Shown here one piece after another: positions 1 through 12,624 of a DNA stretch of 64,000 nt (its first letter is position 1; each line of letters opens with the position of its first letter). The translations under genes were made by a program, and so were the position numbers. The notes under the pieces are model-generated. The model was given only the letters and a program-made list of their open reading frames with translations. It searched no databases and was not told the DNA's origin. Source of the stretch: Asterella californica (taxonomy: Eukaryota; Streptophyta; Marchantiopsida; Marchantiales; Aytoniaceae); assembly GCA_036924285.1 (NCBI GenBank), contig JAYKYS010000015.1, positions 2,852,001 through 2,916,000 on the forward strand, in the 5' to 3' direction.

Positions 1-890
1 TAAAAAAAGAACTCTGAAATGTAGAAATAAAACACACTAAAAGTAGCAAGAAGTCTCTCAAAAAACTCACAAAAATCTTAAACAGAAGAATGTGAAATCT
101 TAAAACTCTAAAAAGAACCAAAAAATATTTAATACTCACTCATTTATTTAATACAAAATATGCTAATTCTAAAAAAATAAAAAAAGTAAAAAAAATCTAA
201 AAAATACTCCACCCCATCCCATCCCACCTCACTCCACCCTCTCCTAACGCAATCCCTGCCAACCCTCACTCCACCCTCTCTCCTCTCTCCTCTCCCACAC
301 CTGTAAAGTGCTCCATCAGGTTGCTTTCTCCCATCTTTTTTCCCGTGTATCAAGTAGATGGAGAAGAGCCCTGAAGCAGAAGCATCATTCGCCCATATGT
401 CAACCTGATATGGATGGATATCTTCCTCACAAGTGTGGACTCATAAGTAGTAGTGTCTTTTTAAGTTGAACATAATCGTAAATAACTCGTAGGGAGAATT
501 ACAAGAGAGTATTCTGAATTTTATTGTTCAACAACAAAATATATGCATGCAACCTAGATTTTCTGCGGAGTGAAAGAAGAGTACAAGCACACAGCACTGA
601 AGGAAAATCTCGCAGTGCTCATAACACGGAAGAGGGCAGAGCGTTCTCATAGAAATATGAAGGTTATACATACATTCTCTACTAGTTCGAAAGAATTATT
701 ATATTAATAAAAGTATATAAATATTATAATCAAGTCATTTACAGGAAAATAAATTTCTATAAGTTTGATATGTTATTTACACAAAGAATTCAAGAGAGAT
801 ACAGCAATAACTCATAGGGCAAGTCTACTCACACTCGCTTCCAAAATTATAAGTCAAGAACCTTGATACAAATAATTATGATTTAATTTT
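1..890. other. Intergenic AT-rich DNA, no gene recognised
   Basis: No ORF here looks like a protein. Positions about 200-300 are a pyrimidine-rich tract of repeated CCATCCC/CCACCCT words; its minus-strand reading gives only low-complexity peptide. The remainder is AT-rich with short A-runs. No LTR, transposon end or RNA gene was recognised. Confidence 0.6.
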
Positions 891-896
891 ATCGTT

Positions 897-942
897 AATT
901 TATTACTTAACGCTTCTTGCAAAAAGGGTTAGATAATAAATG
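897..942 (+). repeat. Dispersed hairpin repeat, copy A (decayed)
   Basis: An imperfect palindrome. The left arm starts with AATTTATTACTTAACG and the right arm is about AGGGTTAGATAATAAAT, with a loop near 915-921. A second short decayed stem (CCCTCTGAAGATGGAAGAG) follows at about 950-970. Order and spacing match the better-preserved copy at 40223-40316. I see no coding potential. Confidence 0.5.
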
Positions 943-999
943 AATTATTCCCTCTGAAGATGGAAGAGATGATAATAATGCAAAGAACAATACACCATC

Positions 1000-2595
1000 T
1001 ATGTTAGTCTCACAAGTAAAAGCAAATGGCAATTTCCTGTGACAAAGAACATATTGGTATAAAGATGACGGATGGTGCCATTATATTATTTAATTCATCA
1101 GTTACACTTCTTTCTTGGGGTAACTATGTGTACTTGCATATAATACGGCCTTGAATACAGGATTGGATGGCCGCTCTATGAGGCTTGTCGATTGAAGTAC
1201 ATCCCCACGGTCCATTACACGTGGGATGTCCAACTCAGAAACTACAAAAGTGATAGCAAAAGAACTTCTTTTGTAGATGTAGTTTCCAAAAGTTTGGACT
1301 CCAGTAGGACGGAAAGAAATAATGGGGAAAGGAGGGCCGAAAGTGCACTAGCGTGGCAAAGGTGGGAAGAAAGAAGGGGTGACGGCCAACGCGAGAATGA
1401 TAACCGACAAGGGATTTTGGTCCCGCACATTATGTGAAGAGAAATTTGCCAAAATGAATGACGGAGTTTGGCATCACGCGTTTCGGATATCGCACGACCA
1501 AGGACACCTGGTTAGGGACTACCGGGTGATGGAGGTCACTGGTGGCGAATCTACTGGCTGCGCCTCAACTTCTCAACTCATCTCTCGATCGATCTTCGAA
1601 GGTTCTCGAGGAAAGATCATGCCGACGCCTTCCGTGCGAAAAGAAGCGAGGTGTTCTGATGCATTCTCCTCCGATGTTATATCTGACGGCGTTGAATCGC
1701 TGAAATTGTTTTTATAAATCAGATTTTATCTTTCTATGACTTTTAGGTTAACGAATCGGTAACGTAGGTGCCGGCAGTGCACGTTTGCTGTTTACTCGGA
1801 GAACATCACTGCCTTGAACGATTCGGAACGGGGCTATGCCCGTCCTTCGGACAAGCATCGAGGAGACGACATTTAGAGTCAAGCTGCGAAAGCAGCTGGG
1901 TACATGTTTTGGAATCTTTGTCATGTGCGCCACCAGATCGCCAGCTTTTGCCGACTTGTGATCTGATCTCAAAGAAAGGTCCGGAGGCAACTTCGTGCAG
2001 CAGGCGGTAAGAATTCACGGCCTTCCCTCCGTATATTGGTGTATAGTTTCGTTCTATATGTGAGCGAGTTTTCATGCGATTGTGAGAAAAGATAATGGAA
2101 AATTGACGTTGCAGATAAAACTGTATAGCCGGTGGTTGTAGGAAGCTCGCGGACGTTGTGAAGTGGGAAATCGCGAGTCCTAATGTACTTTATCGAACAA
2201 ATTTCTATCGTGAATTGTCGTGTGAGTTTTGAAAGTTGGTTGTTGGTTTTACTTTAGAATTGGGTTTTCCTGGTGAGATCGCAAGGGTGACACCAGTCCC
2301 GGTGCCAGGCGTCTAGACGAGGTTTCGTGACTGTCCGGGGGCAGTTGAATGCAGTGTGGTGCATAGTTACGCTGCTGATCTTTGCGCATATTCTAGTGAG
2401 AAGTCGCGTAGATGGTGAACCTTCAATCCGAAATGATGTGTTCGAGAGGAGAACCACGTGACATACAGTAGACGGGGCGTAAGGCTTTTGACATATTTCT
2501 CCCCAGCGGCAGTTGACTCCTTCTTTTAATAGGTGGAGGGATGAGCCAATACTGAAATTCCGCCATATCTGCTTCTTAGTCACAAAGGTTAAAGG
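1000..2595. other. Mixed-composition stretch, possible old transcribed leader
   Basis: Between about 1190 and 2590 the DNA is less AT-rich than its surroundings and carries short ORFs on both strands, none recognisable. Possible splice-like junctions occur (pyrimidine tract and AG near 1747; GGTAAG near 2006). This could be the 5' leader of the candidate exon at 2596 or a decayed gene. Neither is demonstrated. Confidence 0.25.
1942..1982 (+). repeat. Direct repeat, copy 1 (partner 3592-3633)
   Basis: A ~41-bp block beginning CAGCTTTTGCCGACTTGTGA and ending AAGAAAGGTCC recurs about 1.65 kb downstream in the same orientation with roughly 88% identity by eye. Source unknown; it may mark a decayed duplication. 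Confidence 0.55.
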
Positions 2596-2721
2596 ATGGT
2601 GTCAAGGAACGCAGTAACTGCTGCAGGATTAGCAGCTTTTGCTACGTGTGGACTCCTGTTTCCCTTCTTTTTACGGTGGGTTCATCGGCTTGGGCGTCTT
2701 TCTCTGTTGTACCTTTTCTAA
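2596..2721 (+). CDS. Candidate short exon: 41-aa peptide with N-terminal hydrophobic helix
   Basis: A short ORF with ATG at 2596 and TAA at 2719-2721. The peptide begins MVSRNAVTAAGLAAFATCGL and continues with a hydrophobic LFPFFLRW stretch. It therefore looks like a small single-pass membrane peptide with one helix over residues ~8-28. The residue mix is protein-like, and a GT that could act as a splice donor follows the hydrophobic stretch at CGGTGGGTTC, so the true protein could continue in a downstream exon I cannot identify. I do not recognise the family. It may equally be chance or a decayed gene fragment. Confidence 0.25.
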   Translation: MVSRNAVTAAGLAAFATCGLLFPFFLRWVHRLGRLSLLYLF

Positions 2722-3591
2722 GTAGTAACGCAAATTGGGTTCCATCATTTCTTGAATGATGGCTGTCTAGGGTCCCGTGTTGTTTCCTTGATGCAATCCT
2801 CCTTTCTCGAGATGAACAGATGGTCCAGGAGTTACTTCTGGCAGGTTGTCAATTGCTCCATAGGAGCTAAGAATGTGTTCGTTATGTTGAGTAATGTACC
2901 TAGTCATACCGATGGTTCAAGGTTTATCCACTTTGAAGGGTCCTTGTGTGGCGGTTTCCTGCGATATTCGGTTTTTCCCTATGACATGCTATACCATGAC
3001 CTTGTTGGATCTTTGGAATATAGTTGAAGCCGTGTTGGCATAGAAAGTTGACCTGAGTTTGTTTCAATTGCCTTCATGATGACAGGGTGAAGACACGTCC
3101 GATTATTGATTCTAGCAAGCCCTTGTCTCCTCAAGCTGTGATGAGAGGTCCTTACATCAATACTGGTTCTCGAGATGCAGGACCTGACTACTCTAGACCA
3201 TCGTCGTCTTCATAGCATTATCTCGAACTTATTTCTTGTGAGATGACGAGACTCGCGGCACCTTGTTGATGGAACCAGGGCAGATCCCGGAATAATTAGA
3301 ATGTTGTCTGACCTCGGCAAAATCCGGATATCTTGCGCGAATTATCAGAGCAAGATGAGAGTGACAGGTCTTCTAAAGTGAAAAAGCACACCAAGAGCTT
3401 ATCGTGGACCGTTGTGGTGTGTTGAGAACTCGTAAGACACAGCTCCACTGTTCGTCAGTGGGTATGTCCTGCCCACTGTCCTGGATGGCCAGGATGTACT
3501 TATCGCCTTGGTGACCTTTTCGTGGGTTATCGACGTCGCTTTGTAGGTGTGAACTCAGCTCAGATATGTATTAGACCTTTTGGCATGTACT

Positions 3592-3633
3592 CAGCTTTTT
3601 GCCGACATGTGAGCTGATCTCAAGAAAGGGTCC
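3592..3633 (+). repeat. Direct repeat, copy 2 (partner 1942-1982)
   Basis: Second copy of the CAGCTTTT(T)GCCGAC...AAGAAAGGGTCC block found at 1942-1982, same strand, with a few substitutions and single-base indels. Confidence 0.55.
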
Positions 3634-3739
3634 ATCCTTGGGTGTTTTCCATGACATCTCAGCTAACGAGGTCCTGCTCTGAGAGAGATCGATCGCCTGT
3701 CTGAATCTGATTGATTCCTTCTACAGCTCCATTGGTAGA

Positions 3740-5700
3740 AAACGCCCAGCCGCTCCCTAGATGTAGGAAACAAATAACAAGGAAATAAATAAATATCCTT
3801 CGTTCCAACTGTCCAGTGAACATTTGAGAGTACCCATGATAGGGACTTAGTATCTTCGAACTTCGAGTAGTGTTCGATGTGTGACAGCTAGTGAAAATAA
3901 TTAATCAAGTGGGAAGAGAATGTTTGATGGGACCTACCAGATTTACCCTGATTCTTATGGGCGTTACAGCTCCCTGCCTTCAGCCTACATATGTGGTCAG
4001 ATCTTTCGCATCCGTACATGAAGGTGGGTGACTGATAGCCTCTTGCGTTTCTTCGAAATCTGTCGTTAGGTGTTTCTCTTTGGATTCTGCTGAAGTGAGA
4101 TCAGAAACTGGTTCACAATTTGTACGAGGGTTGGCTGCTATGCTCAGAAATACGCCTCAGATTGGCCTTGAATGTATAAGAGACAGTGAATGCTCGTCTT
4201 AGGCTCATCTTCATACACCAGTGAACAGCCCTTCGCGGCCATTGTGACCATGGAATCGAAGCCGGTGGAGGATGGCAGGGATCACCCAAAATGTCGGTAA
4301 TCACTGGCCTTTGAATTACTTCCTCGCAGAAAAAATTCTAACACAAATAATGATGATGGGTATCTGCAGCTGTGGAAAAGCTAGCCTAAGGCAGATTACT
4401 AAACCCCATCACTAAACTGCAATTTTGTTACTACACGGGATGCATAGAGAGGCAATTTTTTGCCTCTGATAAGCCGAGTAAAGCTTAAGGAACCCAAAAA
4501 AGAACGTGTCAAACAGAATTTTGGATGAATATTGCTGCTACTCCTGTGCTCGTTGAGAATCTAGTGATCTAAGAATTATGTTACCTTGTCTAAAGCTAGA
4601 TCACAACATACAAGATGTAGAATGGTGGGGAGGAGTACAAGACACTTCAGGAGTGAGTGCTTGATCGCTTGATCGGGACTACAGTGCTTTGATCAGTTAA
4701 TCTGGCTGTGATAGCCTGCTACTTATACGCTTTAATGTTTGATTGATTCGAGATTCATTCAGTCACACTTCAATGCAGAATCCAAGTCGTAGTTTAAGTA
4801 GCGCTTCCAAAATTCCGTTCTCATTCAAATTTCAGACGAGTGAGAACGGAATCCCAGACGCGAAGAACAGAAAAGTATAAATGGGCAATCTACTACTGTA
4901 CTGTCACAGGGATGTTTTAAGCTTACCTTTTATAGTGCTTGCACTGAGAAGGGATCAACACAGTCAGATGCGCTAGTGTGCATGTATTTGCCAGCACAAG
5001 TCGAAGACGAAATCGCCATGGAATCTCATTTGCTGATTAAGGCAACGACTATTCCGTCTGAATGCTTTCGGGGCTAACCGCAGTTACTTGGAAGATCAAG
5101 TCGAAGTCTTTGGAGAAAAGCGGGTTGAAATTGTGGTCAGCCGGATTTTTACCGGTAAAATACTAACAAATAACGACAAATCACCCGTTAGTTTGGAAAA
5201 GAATAACCAGGATAATAGATTGATAAGACCAGATATTATTGGAGTATTTACCTGTAACTCAAGAATGTCTCCACGAGCACTGTCAGGACCAGGAGGACAT
5301 CCAGCATCCAGCAGCGCTGTCGTAATTCAATCTGAGAAATTAGAAATTAGAACAGAAAGAAGAAAGAAGCTGTTCAGTCGGTAAACGTTTCTTGACCATC
5401 ACTTATTTTCTAAGCTCCCAAGTTCGATGATGATGAACCGTGGTCGGTTCGTCACGGTTTCCAGACAGTGTAGCTTAGTATCGAACTTCACAGGAGACGA
5501 CTTCCTCCCTCCCGTGTGTCTAGTGCACAAAGAACGTTAACATTCAAACCGAACATAGTAATCCTCGAGGTCGTTGTCAGTTGTTAGAAACTGTACGTTG
5601 TATACGGTTTCTAGTTTAACACCTATGATAAACAAGGTAATCCTAAAAGTCTAACTTCCTTGCATATTTGCATATATCTACATCTTATGAGGGAGAGGCT
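3740..5700. other. Intergenic, nothing recognised
   Basis: Short ORFs only (for example about 98 aa at 5088-5384), with no recognisable domain or protein-like pattern. A weak inverted repeat GAAACTGTAC...ATACGGTTTC occurs near 5588-5612. No transposon ends or RNA genes seen. Confidence 0.5.
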
Positions 5701-6080
5701 AATATACCACGGTCTAATTTATCACATAATTCTTCTTTCCAGAAAGATTAGATAATAAATTAAACTATGAGTAAAATAATTCTTCTTTCCAGAAAGATTA
5801 GATAATAAATTAAACTATAAATAAAATGTGATATGATAGTGAGCAATCCGAGAGATATAGTTTCGGATGTACATTTTTCATCGTTCTCCTTATGGTTATC
5901 TTTGGATCTTTCACATCTCTAGGTTCTATTAACATTTAATATTTAAAGATAACTTTAATTTCTCCTGTCAGCTTGATATATATTTTCCGTTTAACATTTA
6001 TGTATTTTTTGATAACACCAAACGGTCAGAAGTTCCCCTTGATTTCTATAGCTCCGGTTATAGTCAAACATATAATATAC
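5700..6080 (+). repeat. Dispersed repeat containing hairpin family copy F
   Basis: This segment aligns by eye, with moderate divergence, to 20050-20340. Shared blocks include CATCTCTAGGTT / CATCTCCAGGTT, TTTAATATTTA(A/T)AGATA and TTTATGTATTTTTTGATAAC / TTTATGTGTTTTTCCATAAC. Both copies carry a hairpin of the same family in their first third, so the hairpin can sit inside a longer repeat of about 300-380 bp. Neither copy has a credible ORF. Confidence 0.5.
5726..5825 (+). repeat. Two tandem 50-bp units within hairpin copy F
   Basis: Two head-to-tail 50-bp units (5726-5775 and 5776-5825) differ at two positions. Each begins ATAATTCTTCTTTCCAGAAA and contains GATTAGATAATAAATTAAAC, which pairs imperfectly with upstream TCTAATTTATCAC. 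It is a local duplication of the hairpin arm of this repeat family. Confidence 0.85.
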
Positions 6081-6730
6081 AAGTTGCTGATTGTGATTTT
6101 TAATTTGGACCTTTCTATGGTTGAAGCGTGTCTCGCCTCGATGAATTCGAAAGGATATATAATTCACCTTGTCATCAGTTATGACACAAGAACACATCGG
6201 CAAATTGCCCGCAGTGTATTTGACGAGATCTATATCACTTTTAACACCCAAAAACTTAAAAAGTGCAGTGTCAATGTTACAAACACACAACTTGAAAGAT
6301 GTGGAAATTAATTACTCCTGGTTGCTCAAACCATAAGAAATAACGAGATGAACTTTTCTACACTAAAGAAAATGAGTGTTTATTTGGACAAGGTGTTTTA
6401 GTGTAAAATATACTCTATTTTTTGTGATGATGTATAATTCATAGAGTTACAATGTGTTAGTTTGAGCCATGTCGGAGTCAATCTCATCATGGTGACCGGT
6501 TAGCTCGTGTCTTGGAACACATGCTCAATGATGGGTTTTTCATGGTTGATAATCTTATCTCACGAATTATCTACCGGAATATAGACTATCACGGGCAATG
6601 TATTTTAAAGCTCGTCCGATCTTCATTAACTCTGAACCCAGAACCCCACTGCTACTCGCACTAGGGCTCAACATGGAGGACATATGGGTTAAAGCCCCTT
6701 CGCAGACGCTCAGATCTTAGGATAAGGTAG

Positions 6731-7644
6731 TGTAAACCAGATAGATCTATTCACTTGTAGACTCTTACATATGTTTGTAAATACAAGCAATAATAAACAA
6801 GTATGAATCAAGCAATTGAATCAAAACTGAATTATGCAAATACTTTTACTTTAAAATTATACTCTCATGAGATCAGCATGACTCGAATGACAAGACTTGA
6901 ATGACGTCATACCGAGACTCCATATTGAGTTAAGAACTCAAAGAGATAACGTCATGCCGAGACTCCTTACTGAGTGAACCACTCAAAGGATGACATCACG
7001 CCGAGACTTCTTGTTGAGATATACACAGATGACATCACGTTGGGACTCCCTGCTGAGTTAACACCTAGAGGATGATGCCACTTTGAGGACGTCAAAATAT
7101 CGCTCAAGGAGTCAAAGTTATAGGATCAATGACATGTGTCTTTTTAAAGAGACTAGGTATTCAAAATCAGACGTTGCAGCCAAAGACTCAACATGTCTTT
7201 CTAGACTGTGGGACGATTCACACGTTATCATGTTGTGGCTCACATGTGAATTTAATGTAGAACTTGTATTGTGTTATTTTTTGTGTTCTATGAACCTTAT
7301 CATGTAACTCACCAAATGGTGTATTAGGTGCCAAGTTCACGATTATTTGAGATGTGAGATCGTATGTTAAATGAGACATGTCAGCTCAATGATCTGTGCG
7401 CATTTGTGTGAGAGGCTCTTCTTGCTGAATTCGGGTATAAGATGGTGGTTTGTAAAGGCATTCTTCTTCTTTACTTGGTATTTCGCGAGTGTTTCTTAGT
7501 GTTCTACATGACGGGAGAGGAGTTATGAGAGTTGTACTCATGGATGGAGGATTCATTCGAGGTGTGAATCTTTCATTCTTGAATCTATTTCATATCAATC
7601 TTCACTACATCCATTACGATCACTCTCGATAGTGGTTGGTTGCA
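6731..7644 (+). repeat. Decayed LTR-like copy with ~46-bp tandem array
   Basis: It starts TGTAAACC and parallels the copy starting at 7645 (TGTAAATCC). Shared blocks in order are TACAAGCAATAA, AATCAAAAACT...AATTATGCAAA, the tandem array (about 6890-7090) and GTTGCAGCC...GTCTTTCTAG. Array units read approximately GATGACATCACGCCGAGACT plus CCTGCTGAGTTAATCACTCA. One unit near 6902 contains a perfect TGACGTCA. I interpret it as an LTR of the same or a sister family as the decayed gypsy element that follows; it could be a solo LTR abutting it. Confidence 0.5.
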
Positions 7645-8720
7645 TGTAAATCCGGTAGTTTATCTAACTGATAGTAGATCTAACTTATTGTAGATATGTT
7701 GAAAAACATAATTGTAATTACAAGCAATAAAAGCGTTTGAATCAAAAACTCAATTATGCAAAAGATTTACTTGAAAACTACTGTTCTCTCAAGGAATGAC
7801 ATGATTCAACTAATACCATACCGAGACTCACTACTGAGTAAATCACACAAGAGATGGCATCATCTCGGGAGTCCCTGCTGTTGTAAGTCACTTAGGGGAT
7901 GATATCATCCATGAGACTCACTGCTGAGTTAATCACTTAATGGATGACATCACCCGAGGACTCCCTGTCGAGCTAATCACTCAAGGGATGATGTCACCTC
8001 GAGGTTCCTTGTTGAGTTAACCAAACAAGAGACGACGTCACTCTGGGTGGTCAAAACATAACTCCAGGGATGTCAACCGTCACTCTGAGGACATCCAAGC
8101 GGTCAAAGTTATCCAATTGATGACTTGTGCTCTTCTAAAAAAGATACCAAAGATTCAAAAATAGTCGTTGCAGCCTAAGGCTTAAACAAGTCTTTCTAGG
8201 CTGAAAGAACGCTCCACATGTTGAGAAGACTAAAGGGAATAGAGACAAAAGATCCGCTTTAAAAGAAGGATCAATGAAACACACATGATCGATCAATAAA
8301 TAGACATTGGCACGATATTGACGAAACCAGTTGGACAAAACCAGACAAGGATAAGAGATATGCATAGAGAATAGGTGAGATTCAGTTAGTCTTTGTAAGC
8401 TCATGTCCTTGAATGCCAGTCTTAGCTTAAGAATGATTGTCAACTGAATGGTGGTAGAGAACAGTGTTTAGAAAGTCCAAGTACTTGCATTTGGTTCTAT
8501 GCAATGAAGTAAAGTGATCAAAGGATGTTTGTGGTTTCAAGTACTTGATAAATTTGACTTGAAGATTTGGATTTATAACACTACTACAGAGCTGGTTAGT
8601 AGATTTCGTAATGGTTTTTGTGTGACAAGCAAATGTATTGGATGTTGCAAATCAACTAGGAATTTAATCTTGTGTGTCAATCTCTGGTCCTCAAGATCTA
8701 GAGTGACAAAATTATTACAT
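7645..8720 (+). repeat. Probable 5' LTR of the decayed Tat/Athila-like gypsy element
   Basis: Begins TGTAAATCC and ends ATTACA, immediately upstream of a tRNA-Asp-like primer site at 8724. It carries an array of about five degenerate ~46-bp units (about 7800-8060) built on GA(T/C)GACATCACC...GACTCCCTG(C/T)TGAGTTAATCACTCAA. The same array recurs in 6890-7090 and 19340-19620, as expected for LTRs of one element family. Boundaries are inferred from the TG/CA ends and the primer site, not from an intact LTR pair. Confidence 0.5.
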
Positions 8721-8723
8721 TCT

Positions 8724-8737
8724 GGCACCGCTGCCGC
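8724..8737 (+). promoter_or_regulatory. Primer-binding site, tRNA-Asp-like
   Basis: TGGCACCGCTGCCG lies three bases after the ATTACA end of the preceding LTR. Plant Tat/Athila gypsy elements commonly use a tRNA-Asp site close to TGGCGCCGTTGCCG, and this sequence differs from that at two positions. It supports both the LTR boundary and the clade assignment. Confidence 0.6.
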
Positions 8738-9029
8738 TCGAAGATCGATTCACACGTTCGAGATGACAATACTCATTATATTTCGTGAACAAGACAGTTC
8801 TGTTATCTTCACCAAGAGAAACATGAGAAACATGACATGATGAAGTAAGTTCATAAGAAACTATTGTTGATACAGTGTCCGTGATAGCGAACGTGATGTT
8901 TTTAAGCACACAGACAAGATTGAAGTCTGACACATAAATACAACTATTGTCTACGTTTATGACATTGGTAAATCTAGGACTGTCACTTCAGCTATGCGTA
9001 TACTGACACCAACCGTTTTGACTCAATCA

Positions 9030-10256
9030 AATACTTTAGCATAGATTCGATGTCCTCAGTTTCATTCAATGGAACTACAGGTTTCTCCAGTTTTGTCAAT
9101 AAATTGGGTCTATATGTGAGATGTTTGGTATGACTGACAACATCCTTAAAATGACTCATCTGATCATATTTGATAGGAGAAGTGGATACTTGGTATTAAG
9201 GTTTACTGGAATATTTTTGTTACAGAAGATAAGAAGAGATTTCCTTCATACCAGCAGGATTTAGATTTGTATAGATTCTATATATATAGCTACAGATGAG
9301 TCTATAATGAAGTTTATTCATCAATTTAAACTCTTTGGTGCGCAACTCAATGATAAGATAGCAGACATTATGTTGCTTAAATACTTTACGAAAGCATTAT
9401 CGAGACCTGTATATGAGTGAGTCACGCTTAACAAGTGTACTACTTTGGATCGAGCATATGATAAGACAGAAGGTTGGACTTCTGTCAATGAGTTATATCC
9501 CAATCAACTAGATATTCTTAAACCATTTTCTCAGCAAATGGATCAAATGGATCAAACGATGCATAGTCATCATACCGATCCTTGAGTACTTTTTGATATA
9601 TCTTATGCAACCAACGTCAAGATATCACGTACAGCAACCACCTTATGGTTACAATGTATTCGATGATGATATCAACTCATGTGTTATTTAATCCATTACC
9701 TAATACCACCGGGAATGTTATGTATCCTAGGTACACAAAGAATGATAGATACTTCTAATCCAAATATGATACATATGAATATTGTCCAACAATGTCTTCA
9801 ACAAGCACAAGTTGTTTTTCCTCCGATCAGAAACACTAATTTGGTTTATACTGAGTGTGGAGCTGAAGATCATACCAACCTTACATGTCTAATTACACCT
9901 ACAAACTTTGGTATATATTGCAAAAGAACTGGACATGTCATTGAATATTGCAAGACGTTACTAAGAAATCAACGGAACAATAATCCTACATGGAGAGAAG
10001 AGACTGTAATGGTAGTTGCTCAGCAACAAGATCAATACCAACAACCACAACAAGTTCAGCAATTTAACCAACATCTTCAAGATCCACCTCCTAGGGACCA
10101 AAAAGAAGGACGGGGTAATTTTCACGGTTGTTATCATTGTGGTCATAATCATATAGCTCGAGATTGTTCCACTAGATCAGAACGATGTTTTGTTTGTAAA
10201 ACACAATTTTCTTATGTGTCCATCTTTTCGCTCTTATATGTTAGATATCATATCTA
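9030..10256 (+). pseudogene. Gag relic of decayed Ty3/gypsy element, with zinc-knuckle region
   Basis: Plant gypsy-type Gag, read in pieces. About 9306-9500 encodes a capsid-like stretch (KFINQFKLFGAQLNDK...) broken by stops. The longest open part is 9679-10257 (192 aa) with cysteine/histidine clusters near its middle (C-x2-C and GIYCKRTGHVIEYC) and a classical knuckle CYHCGHNHIARDC near its end. A Gln-rich linker (QQQDQYQQPQQVQQ) separates them. Gag packages element RNA in cytoplasmic particles. Several stops and frameshifts mean it cannot yield full Gag. It lies downstream of the LTR and primer site and upstream of protease in the standard order. Confidence 0.7.
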
Positions 10257-10868
10257 ATGTTCAGACACATGAGGCTCCACCATTTCAACCAATTTCTACC
10301 TCCAAAAGATAATATATGTTTTGTAGGTGTTGAAGACTCTCCAACTCCATTACTACAATTGGAAGAAGAGGATGTCTTTATTATTATTCCTACTAAGACG
10401 TATGGTTCTGACCTTATGACACAAGAGTCTCCATCGACCTCACTATCTCAAGCTTCTTCTAGTTCATCAGATGATGATCTTGACACTTTGCCAAATGACG
10501 TTTGGAGTTATGGAAGTCCTAACATGAATATGTATCATATAGTGATCGCTATGTTAGACACCCTAGCTGAACAACTACTTCAAAGCTCGGGTTTTCAATA
10601 TGATTTGATGAATGACTTCACTAATGATAAGGCTAATATCACTTTCAAGCAGTTATTGGACAGTTCTCCTACATGCAGGACCACCATGAGAACTTTCTTA
10701 AACAATAAAGTCACTTCTGCATATGAGTTTTCTGTTGATATAGAGAAAGGAAAAGCTAGTATCCCTTCTGATGTCAACTCTTTGAATGACTTCCCACATG
10801 AATCTGCACTTTATTACACATGCGATATATATCGTGGTCCTCAAGGTCCACATGCCGGTCATTTATGA
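10257..10868 (+). pseudogene. Gag-protease linker of the decayed gypsy element
   Basis: A 203-aa open stretch that follows the zinc-knuckle region without spacing, probably after a small frameshift. It is rich in Ser and Asp (SLSQASSSSSDDDLD). The pattern YDLMNDFTNDKANITFKQLL resembles the linker between Gag and protease in plant Tat/Athila-type elements, as I know that layout. No enzymatic motif. It is a relic of the polyprotein rather than an independent gene. Confidence 0.5.
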
Positions 10869-11092
10869 AAAATATCTTTAGATTGATGTAGAATCTCTCT
10901 TTTCATTCTGTTATAATCATAGTTTGACCCATCCATCATGAGATGAACTTTTATACAAATCATTATGACCGTGGACAATTCTTATCTTCCATTTATTTAT
11001 TATGATCAATATCCTCTTGAGGATGGTTATATCAATGATATTATACAGTTACTTAATAAATTAAACCCATTTTATAGACTACAAACCATGGA

Positions 11093-11572
11093 ATGAAGAA
11101 TGAAATTGTTATATATTATAGTGTTATTGTTGTTGTTCCGGTTTTGGAGAAAAGGTCTCACGATCAGGTTATTACAGTAACTATTCATGGTGTATTGATA
11201 TCCAATTGCAAGATCTACTCTGACTCTATCGTTAACATCATGTCTAAAGACACAATGCTCTTGTTAGACTTACCTACACCAGAGAAAACTTTGTTCATTT
11301 TGGAAATGATAGATGACAGAGTCATTCAACTCATTGGAGTACAGAAGAATATTTTATCCCAAACTGACGATCAAGAATTCTCTATCAGTTATTTCATACT
11401 AGAAATTGACTTTCTTGCTCAATTTTCATTACTTCTAGGTACACCTTGGTTCATCCAAGTAGATATACATACTTCTTGGAAGTTAAGAAATATACGCTTT
11501 GGTCCCAAAGGGAAGCGTTCAGTTTTATCCATGCATAATCTAGATGGATCACTTACTACAATAGCAGACTAA
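11093..11572 (+). pseudogene. Retropepsin-like domain relic
   Basis: About 160 aa with the fold pattern of a gypsy aspartic protease: an initial beta strand (VITVTIHGVLISNCKIYSDS), then VNIMSKDTMLLLDLP and a C-terminal LLGTPWFIQ block. The Asp-Thr/Ser-Gly catalytic loop is degraded: the aligned positions read SDSIVN, so the glycine is missing and the enzyme would be inactive. It follows the Gag linker as expected. The frame is open only for this domain. After it, element coding is lost for 4.6 kb until the RT region at 16256. Confidence 0.6.
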
Positions 11573-12624
11573 CTCTTACCACAACAAACTACAAAACTTT
11601 GTAGGTAAAACTCCGAAGAAGACAAACACACAATGGCTCCGTAAACTTCAGAAAATAAAAATCCAAAGAACAAACACATATAGGTCCCAAGTATGAACAA
11701 CACAACGCTTATATACAACTTCATCCGAAGATGACAGATCTCACTTTCTAAGAAGAAGGATTACATCTTCGTCGTCAGATCATGTCTCCCCAGAAGATGG
11801 AATGGAAATATCTACACTACATAACTATAATGTCCTAGCTATACTCCACAATGACAGTTTAACTGTCTCTCTAATCTCCTAATCTCTCGTACTATCTTCT
11901 TCGCGACTCTAACTATCCTACTCTTCGTCGAAGGATCGGCTTCATCGTCATTTCCACTCGAAGTCTCGTTAGAAGCTCCTTCTTCGAAGAATCGAGTTCG
12001 GTGGAAAAGTACGAAGTCAATACTTCATCAATTTTACCCCGAAGTTCTTCCATCTTCGTCGCTATCGAAGTCTGCGCTCTTTTGCCTTCACAAGTTCTTC
12101 TTCTTTATCACTAACTGGTCGCATAAAATGTCCCTCTCTGTCTTGAAATCATCAAGACAGAGAGTCCTGCTGCTATAAGTCCTGAATCGCTTGTGAAGAA
12201 TTTACCTGCTCTTCGGACTTCACATGAAACAAAGCATTGTGCTCCAACTTCAACTTCTTCACTTCCTCTTAGTGTCTTTCAACTTCGTCATAAGTTGATG
12301 TTTCTCTTCCAACCATCCCTTCCATCTGAAATGTATCGCACATAGCAGTTCGGTCAGCGTCAATGGTATCTTCATCTCTTCCTTATATGTCTACCTCTGC
12401 ATATCTAATTGGTCGAGGATTGGCAGCGCGGTACCATCCAAGAACTTCAATGTCTGCTCGAACATCTTCAACTCCTTTCCAATACTTCGTTCGTCATAGG
12501 CCAAAGTTGTCATTTTATCTTGTTGCTATGAAGTGCGAAGTCCCTCTTGAAGACTCTCAACATGCACCTCAGTAGCTCCTGAGTTCACTCTTTGTAGTAC
12601 GAAGTCTTCGTGTTCTTCTTCCAC